DNA from: Nonomuraea fuscirosea
Lineage (GTDB): Bacteria > Actinomycetota > Actinomycetes > Streptosporangiales > Streptosporangiaceae
Direction of reading: 5' to 3'
Assembly: GCF_003001935.1 (NCBI RefSeq)
Contig: NZ_PVNG01000002.1
Location: 735,444 to 799,443, forward strand
DNA: 64,000 nt
Shown here piece after piece: positions 35,095 through 43,070 of this stretch. Numbering within the stretch: position 1 is the first letter of the stretch; each line of letters starts with the position of its first letter. The notes below the pieces were generated by a model. It was not told the DNA's origin. It saw only the letters and a list, made by a program, of their open reading frames with translations, and made no database searches. Made by a program: the position numbers and the translations under genes.

Positions 35095-35976
35095 ATGGCC
35101 TCCTCTGCCCCCATCCACCTCGTCTTCGACACCGACATCGGCTCCGACGTGGACGACGCGCTGGCGCTCGCCGTCCTGCTCGGCTCGCCGGAGGCGGACC
35201 TGCTCGGCGCCACCACGGTGTACGGGGACACCCGGCTCAGGGCCCGCCTGACCAAGCGCCTGGCCCGCCTGGCCGGCCGCGCCCTGACCGTCGTCCCCGG
35301 CGCCGCCGAGACCCTGACCGGCAGGCCCGTCTGGTGGGCGGGGCACGAGGGCAGGCTGTTCACCGACCTGGACACGGAGAGCGCCGACCCGGGGGACGCG
35401 GTGGCGTACCTCGTCGACCGGGTCACCGCCGCACCCGGCGAGGTGGACGTGGTCGCCGTCGGCCCCCTCACCAACATCGCCACGGCGATTACCTCGTCAC
35501 CCGCCTTCGCCCGCGACGTACGGCACCTGTGGATCATGGGCGGCCGCTTCGACACCGCCGAACCCGAGCACAACCTCAAGTGCGACCCGGAGGCGGCCGC
35601 CGTCGTCTTCGGCTCCGGCGCGCCGATCACGGTCACCGGCCTGGAGATCACCACCACCGTGCGGCTGGACGCCACCGACGTCGCCGCCATCGCCGCCGCC
35701 GGACCGCTGGGGGAGGCACTGAAGGCGGAGATCGAGCAGTGGTGGCGCTTCTGGAACGAGGAGTGGAACTGCCCGCACGACCCGATCACGGTGCTGACCC
35801 TGCTCGCACCGGACCTGTTCACGTTCAGCCCGGAGGGCCGGGTGACAGTGGACCCCGAGGGGACCAGCAGATTCGAGCCCGGAGAGGGCCGCACCCGCAT
35901 CACCACCGCCGCCCCGGCGAAACGAGTGGCCCAGGAAATCGTCCACCGCATCATCGCCGCGGCCTCCTCCACCTGA
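35095..35976 (+). CDS. Nucleoside hydrolase (inosine-uridine preferring type)
   Basis: 293 residues. Cleaves the N-glycosidic bond of ribonucleosides to free base and ribose. Ca2+-binding motif DTDIGSDVDDA at residues 12-22 and the second cluster VAVGPLTNIATAI, WIMGG and HNLKCDPEAA are conserved; the family His/Asp near the C-terminus appears in NCPHDPITVL. No signal peptide. Located 66 bases after a CUT1 importer, implying salvage of a nucleoside or nucleoside-like glycoside taken up by that system. Confidence 0.88.
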   Translation: MASSAPIHLVFDTDIGSDVDDALALAVLLGSPEADLLGATTVYGDTRLRARLTKRLARLAGRALTVVPGAAETLTGRPVWWAGHEGRLFTDLDTESADPGDAVAYLVDRVTAAPGEVDVVAVGPLTNIATAITSSPAFARDVRHLWIMGGRFDTAEPEHNLKCDPEAAAVVFGSGAPITVTGLEITTTVRLDATDVAAIAAAGPLGEALKAEIEQWWRFWNEEWNCPHDPITVLTLLAPDLFTFSPEGRVTVDPEGTSRFEPGEGRTRITTAAPAKRVAQEIVHRIIAAASST

Positions 35977-35995
35977 CCGCCGCCGCCCACCCTTT

Positions 35996-36013
35996 CCGGC
36001 CCTCCAGGGCCGG
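35996..36013. terminator. Bidirectional hairpin between convergent genes
   Basis: Perfect inverted repeat CCGGCCCT / AGGGCCGG with a very short loop, between the nucleoside hydrolase stop (35976) and the nuclease-helicase stop (36018). Confidence 0.55.
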
Positions 36014-36017
36014 CCGG

Positions 36018-37949
36018 TCAGACCGTTGGCCTGTCCACGAGCTTGCGCAGGAAATCCTGGGTCTCGGAATCGACCGCGTAGAGCACCACTCCAGCGAGCC
36101 CTCGGGTCAGAAGCACCTTGTAGGTGTTGCGGACGAGCCGGTCGAACTGCTCGTGTGTCACGGTCGACTTCGTCAGATCCCTGTCCTGGCTGCCCGCGCG
36201 GTCGGAGACCATCCGCCCGCCGCGGGCGAGGAGATCAGGCCCGATGATCACGCCGGCCCAGTCGAACTCCAGCCCTTGGGCGGTGTAGACGCAGCCGAGC
36301 TGGCCGAAGCCCCCCGGGGAGGTCGCCCAGATGTGACTCGGCGGGGCCTGTCCGACCTTGGAGGTGCTGTTGGCGTTCCAGGGGCGTTCCCAGCCATCGA
36401 TCTTCACGTCGGGGACCAGGGTCCTGTCCGCGTTCGGCTTGCTCCACGGCCAGCAGTAGCCGGCGGTCATCCGCGCGGTCCAGCCGTCGGCGAGCTTGTC
36501 CCCGAGCACGGCCTCCATGTGGGCCGGCGACTCGGCGACGATCACCTCGAAATTCTCATCCCCTTCCCACGGCTCAGGCAGGGCATCGCCGTCCCACTCC
36601 GCGTCCTCGCCGCCGAGACCGAGCAGCCGTCGGACCCAGAGGTCGTAGGCGACACTGCCTCCGCACCGCCACTGACCTTCGAGCGAGATGTGGTGGTGAC
36701 GGACGTTCAGCCGCTGGGCGTGAGCCTTGATGGCGGCAAGGGTGCCCACCTCGCCGGGCTTGACCACCTGATGTTCGTCGAGGAAGAAGACAGGCACCCG
36801 GGCGGCGTTGATCAGGTCCTCGATCTGCGGGTTGTCACTGCACTTCTCTCTGCGGAAACGGTCGAAGGACTTCAGCCGGGCGCGATGCGCTTCGTCGGCG
36901 ATCAGGATCTCGGCCTCGTTGGGGCGCGCCTGTGCGAAGTCGTTGAAGTACCTGAAAAGGTTCCGCAGCTCTTTGTCGCTGCCCGTGACGAAGCGGCGCA
37001 TCGTCTCGGTGAAGGCCCTGGACCCGGTGGCATACCACGTCTTGCGCTTGTCCTGGGTCATGTAGCGCAGAAGTTCCATGGCCACCGCGGTTTTGCCGCT
37101 GCCGGGACCGCCGGTGATGGTCACGACGCGTTTGGTGTTCGCGGCGAAGGCGCTTTCGACCGCATGGCGTACGGTCTCGAACGCCGTCTGCTGCTGGTCG
37201 AGGAGGATGAAGGTGTCCCGGCCCTTGAGCACCTCTGCGGCCTTCTTGAGCAGCGGCTGATTCGGCTGGACCCGCCCGTTGAGCAGTCGCTCGGCCGCCT
37301 GCCGTCCTTCGCCATCGCCGAATCGGCTTTTGAGGTAGTCGATGAACGCGCTGCGCTCCGTCTTCGTGTACAGCCGCACGTTCTCGTCCAGGGCCAGCTT
37401 GAACAGGTCGCGCACGCTGTGCCGGGTCGCGTTGTGCAGATAGACGACGCCTTCCACGGCTTGCGGATCTCCGTCCACCGCGCTGCAGTTCTCCACGAGC
37501 CGCCGGCGATAGCCGGACACCTGGATCACCGGATGGGTGTCGTACTCGTTCCGGCTTCCCGGCACGACCACCAGCTTTTCGTTCTCTTCGTACAGTTCGG
37601 CCTCGCTCCACTGCTTGAGCTCGACGACCACGAACAGATCCTTGCCGGTGTGTCGATCGGTGCCGGCGAGTACGGCGTCCGCCGAGCTGCGCCTGTTGTG
37701 GGGCATCGGGTATTCGAGCATCACCTCGACCTGGCCGAGCCCGGCGTCGTGCAGATCCCGGACAAGCGCGGACACGCTGTTGGTCCACGCCCGTAGCTGG
37801 CTCTTGGTCGCCGGTCGCCCCGTCTGAAGCTTCGTCGCCTCAGAAAGAGCGGCGGTGAACGCCTTCTCCATCTCCGACGCGGGCGTGGACAACGATGCGA
37901 AGAGCATGTCCACGGACCCTCGGTAGGCAGGTCCGGGTGGCTTGGCCAT
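36018..37949 (-). CDS. PD-(D/E)XK nuclease - DUF2075 (SF1) helicase fusion, copy A
   Basis: 643 residues. N-terminal nuclease-like part with Asp91 (SADAVLAG), Glu110-x-Lys112 (VVVELKQW) and Gln143 (VIQVSGY), the D...ExK...Q pattern of PD-(D/E)XK enzymes. Then an SF1 ATPase: Walker A GGPGSGKT at 280, ATGSRAFTETMRR, Walker B ILIADEAH at 348, VVKPGEVGT, SLEGQWRCGG, TAQGLEFDWAGV (motif V region) and VLLTRGLAGVVLY (motif VI). No membrane or signal segment. Family function is unknown; fusions of this kind occur in antiphage and DNA-repair contexts. Its paralogue starts 1974 bases upstream and shares a 5' hairpin, which suggests a duplicated, co-regulated system. Confidence 0.88.
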   Translation of the reverse strand: MAKPPGPAYRGSVDMLFASLSTPASEMEKAFTAALSEATKLQTGRPATKSQLRAWTNSVSALVRDLHDAGLGQVEVMLEYPMPHNRRSSADAVLAGTDRHTGKDLFVVVELKQWSEAELYEENEKLVVVPGSRNEYDTHPVIQVSGYRRRLVENCSAVDGDPQAVEGVVYLHNATRHSVRDLFKLALDENVRLYTKTERSAFIDYLKSRFGDGEGRQAAERLLNGRVQPNQPLLKKAAEVLKGRDTFILLDQQQTAFETVRHAVESAFAANTKRVVTITGGPGSGKTAVAMELLRYMTQDKRKTWYATGSRAFTETMRRFVTGSDKELRNLFRYFNDFAQARPNEAEILIADEAHRARLKSFDRFRREKCSDNPQIEDLINAARVPVFFLDEHQVVKPGEVGTLAAIKAHAQRLNVRHHHISLEGQWRCGGSVAYDLWVRRLLGLGGEDAEWDGDALPEPWEGDENFEVIVAESPAHMEAVLGDKLADGWTARMTAGYCWPWSKPNADRTLVPDVKIDGWERPWNANSTSKVGQAPPSHIWATSPGGFGQLGCVYTAQGLEFDWAGVIIGPDLLARGGRMVSDRAGSQDRDLTKSTVTHEQFDRLVRNTYKVLLTRGLAGVVLYAVDSETQDFLRKLVDRPTV

Positions 37950-37954
37950 GCGTT

Positions 37955-37990
37955 ACCCCCAGGGCACGAGTGATTCGTGCGGTGTGGGGG
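37955..37990 (-). promoter_or_regulatory. Nested hairpin covering the ribosome-binding site of copy A
   Basis: In the gene direction the element begins CCCCCA and ends TGGGGG, pairing as a six-base outer stem (37985-37990 with 37956-37961). Inside is GCACGA / TCGTGC with a five-base loop. The 3' arm GGGGG followed by TAACGC ATG is the only Shine-Dalgarno-like sequence, so folding would hide it. A near-copy lies before paralogue B; the neighbouring CCGGACACGCCCCCA and GCGGCCCGACGGGCTTCC are also shared. Confidence 0.75.
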
Positions 37991-38042
37991 CGTGTCCGGA
38001 TCACCGGAAGCCCGTCGGGCCGCGTATGACGGTGGTGCTGAA

Positions 38043-39923
38043 CTATGCGGCGGGCAGCAGCCGCCTCAGGAACGTCTGGGTCTCGGCGTCGGCCGAGTAG
38101 AGGAGGGTGCCGAGCATCCCGCGGGTCAGCAGGACCTTGTAGGTGTTCCTGATCAAGCGGTCGGCCTCCTCATCATCGGTGCCGCGGGTGAGAGCCGGGT
38201 CCCTGCTCGCCGCTCTGACCGTGATCAGCCGCCCGTTGCGGGCGACCAGGTCGGGCCCGATGATCACGCCGTTGTAGTCGTACTCGAAGCCCTGAGCCGT
38301 GTAGACGCAGCCGACCTGCTCGAAACCGCCGTCCATGGTCGCCCACAGCGCGCTCGCGGGCGCCTGGCCCACGGCTCGGTCGCCCTTGACGTTCCAGGGG
38401 CGGGTCCAGTCGCCGATCCTGACGTCGTGGACAAGAGTGTCGTCCTTGCGCGGCTCACTCCACGGCCAGCAGAAACCGGCCGTCATCCGGGCGGAGTAGC
38501 CCGCGTCCAGCTTCGAGCGGAGCAGGTCTTCGAGCCGCCGGGGAGAGTCGGTCGCGGCGACCGTGAAGTGATCGTCCCCCGTCCACGCTTCAGGGAGCCC
38601 GGGTCTCAGCCCGAGCAGGCTCAGCACCCAAGTCTCGTAGGCGCGACTGCCTCCGCAGCGGAACTGCTCGTCGAGGGAGATCTCCTGCACGCGCACCCCG
38701 CGAGCCCGCGCGTGTGCCCTGATCTCGGAGACGGTGCCCATCTCCCCAGGCCGTACGACCTGATGCTCGTCGAGCAGGAAGACCGGCACCCGCGCCGCGT
38801 CGATGAGTTCGTCGACCTGCCGCCGGTCGCTGCGCAAGTGGGCGGCGGTGTAGCGGGTCTGCGAGGTCTCCCGGATCCGATGGGCCTCATCGCAGATCAG
38901 CACGTCGAGGTCGTCAGGACGGGCCTTCGTGAAGCCGTTGAAGTATTTGAACAGACTCTTCACCTTCGACGATCCCCGGCCCGGCACCCGTCGCAGTGTC
39001 TCGGTGAACGAACGGGACCCGGTGGCGTGCAGGACGGCTCGCTCCTGCCGCGACAACTCGCCCAGCAGAGACAGGGCGATGACGCTCTTGCCGCTGCCCG
39101 GCCCGCCGGTGACGATGACGACCTCTTTGGAACCCGCCCGCCGCGCACGCTCGACGGCGTGCATGACGAGTTCGTAGGCCAGGCGCTGCTCGGCGAGGAG
39201 GACGAACTGCTCCCGTTCCTTGATCTCCTGGGCCGCGAGCGCGAGCAACCGCTTCGACGGACGGATCGTGCTCTCGAGTAAGCGGTCGGCGGCGTCGGCG
39301 CCGGGCCGGGGCGCGAACTGGTCACGCAGGAATCGGAGAAAGTCCGCGCGCCGGCTGCGGGAGAACATTCGGGCCCGCCCATCACCCGCCGCCGGGTACA
39401 GATCCCGTACGTCGGGGTCGGCCGCGTTGTGCAGGTACGCCACACCGATGAGGGCATCGTCGCGCCCGTCGAGCACCTCGGTGAAGTCGGCGAGGTAGTC
39501 GCAGTAGCCCTGCACCTGCAGTGCCGGATGCAGCCGGGGAGCGCCCGGCCAGCCCTCCACCAGCACGAGCTCGGGATCGTCCTCGTACAGCTCGGCCTGG
39601 CTCCACTGCTTGAGCTCCACCACCATGTAGGCGTCGCGCCCAGTGCGCGGGTTCACACCCGCGAGCACGACGTCGGCGCGCTTGCTGGTCAGCGGAAGCT
39701 GGTATTCGATCAGCATCTCGACCGCGCCCAGCCCGGCGTCGAGCAGGTCACGCGCGAGCACGGGAAGGCTGCGGTCCCATGATCGCGACTCCGCGGGGGA
39801 CGGACTGATGTGCGCGGTCCTCCCGAGGTGCTCCGTGATGGCCTCGCTGAGCCGCCGCTCGGGGATCGAAGCACTGGTCACAAGCTTGACCAGGCTTTCG
39901 GCGGAGCGCCGAAACGCCGTCAC
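38043..39923 (-). CDS. PD-(D/E)XK nuclease - DUF2075 (SF1) helicase fusion, copy B
   Basis: 626 residues from GTG 39923, which sits seven bases after GGGGG; a longer GTG start would lie inside the hairpin. Same architecture as copy A: Asp84 (KRADVVLAG), Glu103-x-Lys105 (VVELKQW), Gln in LQVQGY; Walker A GGPGSGKS, LHATGSRSFTETLRR, Walker B VLICDEAHR, FLLDEHQVVRPGEMGT, YTAQGFEYDYNGV and VLLTRGMLGTLLY. All key residues are kept, so it is not a decaying copy. The proteins are clearly homologous over their full length but diverged; the C-termini are near-identical in spacing. Function unknown; defence or repair is inferred from domain type. Confidence 0.87.
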   Translation of the reverse strand: MTAFRRSAESLVKLVTSASIPERRLSEAITEHLGRTAHISPSPAESRSWDRSLPVLARDLLDAGLGAVEMLIEYQLPLTSKRADVVLAGVNPRTGRDAYMVVELKQWSQAELYEDDPELVLVEGWPGAPRLHPALQVQGYCDYLADFTEVLDGRDDALIGVAYLHNAADPDVRDLYPAAGDGRARMFSRSRRADFLRFLRDQFAPRPGADAADRLLESTIRPSKRLLALAAQEIKEREQFVLLAEQRLAYELVMHAVERARRAGSKEVVIVTGGPGSGKSVIALSLLGELSRQERAVLHATGSRSFTETLRRVPGRGSSKVKSLFKYFNGFTKARPDDLDVLICDEAHRIRETSQTRYTAAHLRSDRRQVDELIDAARVPVFLLDEHQVVRPGEMGTVSEIRAHARARGVRVQEISLDEQFRCGGSRAYETWVLSLLGLRPGLPEAWTGDDHFTVAATDSPRRLEDLLRSKLDAGYSARMTAGFCWPWSEPRKDDTLVHDVRIGDWTRPWNVKGDRAVGQAPASALWATMDGGFEQVGCVYTAQGFEYDYNGVIIGPDLVARNGRLITVRAASRDPALTRGTDDEEADRLIRNTYKVLLTRGMLGTLLYSADAETQTFLRRLLPAA

Positions 39924-39929
39924 GGACCT

Positions 39930-39967
39930 ACCCCCAGGCAGCACGAGAGACTCGTGCGGTATGGGGG
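39930..39967 (-). promoter_or_regulatory. Nested hairpin covering the ribosome-binding site of copy B
   Basis: Outer stem CCCCCA (gene direction, 39967-39962) with TGGGGG (39936-39931). Inner perfect seven-base stem GCACGAG / CTCGTGC with a three-base loop. GGGGGTAGG then follows into the GTG start. Compared with the element at 37955-37990, loop and spacer bases differ while both stems are kept, as expected for selected structure. Upstream similarity continues to about base 40010. Confidence 0.75.
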
Positions 39968-40130
39968 CGTGTCCGGAGATCAGCCGATCTGCGGAAGCCC
40001 GTCGGGCCGCATCACTACGACAGGCAGATTACCTCGATCAACCGACGTTTTCCGGCGAAGGCGGCCCGTCGCTCCACGGGGCCGGATCGCCTGCCGTCGA
40101 GCCGGGACCGTGGCGGTATAGATGTGGAGG

Positions 40131-41210
40131 TCAGCGGCGGAGGTGGGGTTCTGGGCAGCCGCAGGAGCCGCGGGTGATCAGGGTGGCGGAGAAGATCTCC
40201 GTCAGGGGTTCCTCGTTCTCCTTCTCGATCGCCGCCACCAGGGTTTCCGTGGCGCGGCGGGCCATTTCGTCTATGGGCTGGCTGATCGTGGTCAGGCCGG
40301 GCACCGTGTACGCCGCCTCTCTCGCCCCGTCGAAGCCGACCACCGCCACGTCCTGCGGGACCCGGAGGCCGAGGTCGGCGGCGGCGCGCATGGCACCGAT
40401 GGCCTGGGTGTCTATGGAGGCGAACAGTGCCGTGGGGCGCTCGGCCGAGGAGAGCAGGCGCAGCGCCGCGGTGTAGCCGCCCTCCAGGCTGAACTCGCCC
40501 TCCGCGATCAGGTCGTCCGCCCTCAGGTCGGCCGCCGTCGGTTCGGCCGGGGTGAGCGGGCTCGTCGCCGGTCCGGGCGGGAGGAGGGCGGACTCGCGCA
40601 GGGCCCGTCGCCAGCCGATGGCCCTGAGGCGGACGGGGGTGATGTCGAGAGGGCCGCCGACGTAGCCGATCCGCCGGTGGCCGTGCTGGACGAGGTGGCG
40701 GGTGGCCTGGTAGCCGCCCTCCTCGTCGTCCACCGCCAGCCGGGAGAAGTGGGGCGGCGCCGTATGGTCGATGGTGACGACCGGGACGCGGCCCCGCATC
40801 TCCTCGGCCCGCTCAGGCGCGATGGGCACGCGCATCAGCACCAGCCCGTCCACCTGGTGCTCCATGAAGCGCCTGACGTAGCCCTCCGCCCGCATCGGGT
40901 CCTCGGCGGAGTTGCCCAGCAGCACCGAGTAGCCCCGCTGCCAGGCCACCTCCTCGCAGGCCCGGGTGAACTGGCCGAAGAACGGGCTGGTGCCGCCGGT
41001 GTTGCCGGAGGCGATCACGCCGATGGTCCACGTACGGCGGGCGCGCAGCGACCTGGCCACCGCGTTCGGCCGGTAGCCGAGCTCCGCCACCGCCGCCAGC
41101 ACCCGCCGCCTGGCCGCCTCGGAGACGGGCTTGGGCCCGTTGTTGATCACGTAGCTGACCACGGCGGGGGAGGTGCCCGCCAGACGCGCCACGTCGTTGC
41201 GCGTCACCAT
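40131..41210 (-). CDS. LacI-family transcriptional regulator
   Basis: 359 residues from ATG 41210, the start that places the HTH at the very N-terminus (VTRNDVARLAGTSPAVVSYVINNGPKPVSEAARRRVLAAVAELGYRPNAVARSLRA) and has GGGTGGGA upstream. Periplasmic-binding-protein-like sensor domain about 62-330 with GVIASGNTGGTSPFFGQFTR, DGLVLMR, VVTIDH and VVGFDGAREAAYTVPGLTTISQP. The C-terminal GSCGCPEPHLRR is typical of sugar regulators. No sugar operon is adjacent; the CUT1-nucleoside hydrolase operon at 32006 or a distant regulon are possible targets. Confidence 0.9.
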   Translation of the reverse strand: MVTRNDVARLAGTSPAVVSYVINNGPKPVSEAARRRVLAAVAELGYRPNAVARSLRARRTWTIGVIASGNTGGTSPFFGQFTRACEEVAWQRGYSVLLGNSAEDPMRAEGYVRRFMEHQVDGLVLMRVPIAPERAEEMRGRVPVVTIDHTAPPHFSRLAVDDEEGGYQATRHLVQHGHRRIGYVGGPLDITPVRLRAIGWRRALRESALLPPGPATSPLTPAEPTAADLRADDLIAEGEFSLEGGYTAALRLLSSAERPTALFASIDTQAIGAMRAAADLGLRVPQDVAVVGFDGAREAAYTVPGLTTISQPIDEMARRATETLVAAIEKENEEPLTEIFSATLITRGSCGCPEPHLRR

Positions 41211-41310
41211 GCTCGTCCCACCCCGGCTCTCACGAGCACAGCTTACGGTCCGGCCGCGGCAGGCGGGCGGCCCCTCCGGCACCGCCGCGGCCGCGTGAGG
41301 CTGTGCCGGC

Positions 41311-41952
41311 TCAGTCGTGGCCCAGGGAGGAGTACGCGGCGGGCCGGCCCGTGTCGGGCAGTTTGCCGAGTTTGTTCACCTCGTTCGTCAGCCCTTCCAG
41401 CACCGCCCGCAACTGGACCTGCGTGACCTCGGCGAAGGTGCGCAGGTAGGCGATCCGCCGTTCGAGTTCCTCGGCGTCGGCCGACTGCTGCCCGCCGCTC
41501 GACCGGTAGACGTCGACCGCCTGGTTGCCGGCCTCCTCCGCCTGCTGCTGCGCCTCGTTCAGCATCTGCTCGTACTGCTGGCGCGCCTGGCCCACCAGCC
41601 GCCGGGCGTAGTCCTCGGCCTCGGCGATCTGCGCGTCGGCCGTCTGCTGGGCACGGGACAGCAGGTTGACCGCGTCGACGCTCAGCTTCTTGGCGCCGGA
41701 GTTGTCGACGTCGGTGCCGCGCTCCTTGTACCAGTTCTTCAGCCGTTCGACCTCGGCGCGCAGGTCGGCCTTCTCCATGTCGCCGGTGGCGATGTCGTCG
41801 GCCACGCGGTACAGGAAGGCCCGTACCTCCTCCTCGCTGTATCCGCGGTGCCCGAGCTTGGTGCGGGAGAAGTCCTTGTTCCGCACGCGATCAGGGGTGA
41901 GGCGCCGATGGTCGTTCGACGGGCGCTCTCCCCACGGCGTCTCTACCGTCAC
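41311..41952 (-). CDS. DivIVA-domain protein
   Basis: 213 residues. N-terminal DivIVA domain (about 18-55; LTPDRVRNKDFSRTKLGHRGYSEEEVRAFLYRVADDI), then a long Gln/Glu/Ala-rich coiled coil (about 60-195; SRAQQTADAQIAEAEDYARRL and NEAQQQAEEAGNQAVDVYR). Such proteins mark curved membrane and organise polar growth or septa in actinomycetes. It is shorter than the main DivIVA and is probably an accessory paralogue. GTG start overlaps the flavohaemoprotein stop by four bases, an unexpected partner. Confidence 0.87.
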   Translation of the reverse strand: MTVETPWGERPSNDHRRLTPDRVRNKDFSRTKLGHRGYSEEEVRAFLYRVADDIATGDMEKADLRAEVERLKNWYKERGTDVDNSGAKKLSVDAVNLLSRAQQTADAQIAEAEDYARRLVGQARQQYEQMLNEAQQQAEEAGNQAVDVYRSSGGQQSADAEELERRIAYLRTFAEVTQVQLRAVLEGLTNEVNKLGKLPDTGRPAAYSSLGHD

Positions 41953-43070
41953 GGCTCCCTACCTCCAGCAGTGGTGAACTCGTCGAAGCGGATGAGCTCG
42001 GGCGGCACGCCGGCGTCGAGGAGCCGGGAGACGGAGTTCTGCACCATCTCCTCGGAGCCGCAGACGAAGACGTCCTGGCCGCGCCAGGCCTTCAGCGCGA
42101 CGTCCACGGCGTGGCCGTGCTCACCGCTGAAGAAGGCGTCGCGGGACACGACGGGGACCACGCTCAGCCAGGGGTTCTCGGCCTCCATCTTGGACAGGGC
42201 CTCGAGGTCGTACAGCTCGCGGGAGGTCCTGGCGCCGACGAAGAGGCGGACGCCCCTGGGCGGACCCTCGTACGCCACCTGCTCGACGAGCGCCTTGAGC
42301 GGCGCCAGGCCGGTGCCGCCCGCGATGAGGAGGAGCTCCTTGGACTGGTTCTGGCTGAGCGTCAGCCGGTCGCCCACCGGGGCGCCGACCTTGAGGATGT
42401 CGCCGCGCTGCGCCCCGTGAACGAGGGCGGTGCTGACCGTGCCGCCGTCGACCACGCGTACGTGCAGGTCAATAGAGTTGTCGCGGCGCGGCGCGTTGGC
42501 GAAGGAGTAGAAGCGCCACAGCTTCGGCCGCAGCGGGACCGAGACGGAGGCGGACTGCCCGGCGCGGAAGGCGTACTGGTAGTTCAGGCGGGCCCTGATG
42601 ACCGCGATGCCCGGCGCGCGCACCTCGTGCAGGATGATCTCGCCCTCCCACCAGGGAGGCGTGACGGCTGAGGACTCCTCGGCCGCCTCGGTCATCACCT
42701 TCGCCACCAGCCCGTACGCCGCCGTCCAGTCACGCGCCAGGGCGGGCGTCCAGCGGTCGCCGAGGAAGTGCTCCAGGGTCGCGAGCAGCGCCTGCCCGAC
42801 GGCCGGGTAGTGCTGGGCGAGCACGGCGAACTTGCGATGGTCGCGGCCGAGCTGCTGGAGGAACGGCACCACCTCGTTCACCCGGTCGACGTTGCTGACG
42901 ACGTGCCCCAGCGCGTTGACGAGCCGGTCGCGCTGGGTGGCCATGGACACCGGGAACAGGGCGCGGGTCTCCGGGTACATGAGGAATAAGGCGGAGTAGA
43001 AGAACAGCGGCACCTGGTCACCCGACTGGGCGACCAGCTGCCAGCTGCCCTTCAGGGCTTGCGTGTCCAC
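41949..43070 (-). CDS. Flavohaemoprotein (globin - FAD/NAD reductase; nitric-oxide dioxygenase type)
   Basis: 373 residues. Globin domain (about 1-135) with proximal His78 in GRDHRKFAVLAQHYPAVG and distal-side LFFYSALFLMYP. FAD domain with RFYS motif (LWRFYSFANAPRRD) and NAD domain with AGGTGLAP and FVCGSEEMVQNS. Similar to Hmp, which turns NO and O2 into nitrate using NADH; slightly shorter than the 395-400 residues of E. coli Hmp. GTG start directly abuts the TAA of the upstream truncated haemoglobin, and the stop overlaps the DivIVA start. Confidence 0.87.
   Translation of the reverse strand: MDTQALKGSWQLVAQSGDQVPLFFYSALFLMYPETRALFPVSMATQRDRLVNALGHVVSNVDRVNEVVPFLQQLGRDHRKFAVLAQHYPAVGQALLATLEHFLGDRWTPALARDWTAAYGLVAKVMTEAAEESSAVTPPWWEGEIILHEVRAPGIAVIRARLNYQYAFRAGQSASVSVPLRPKLWRFYSFANAPRRDNSIDLHVRVVDGGTVSTALVHGAQRGDILKVGAPVGDRLTLSQNQSKELLLIAGGTGLAPLKALVEQVAYEGPPRGVRLFVGARTSRELYDLEALSKMEAENPWLSVVPVVSRDAFFSGEHGHAVDVALKAWRGQDVFVCGSEEMVQNSVSRLLDAGVPPELIRFDEFTTAGGREP

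Noticed and set aside
37955..40010. Mobile-element ends or attachment sites suggested by the repeated leader before the two nuclease-helicase genes
   Set aside because: The repeat is in the same orientation relative to each start codon and extends into the ribosome site, better explained by gene duplication; no integrase or transposase is near.
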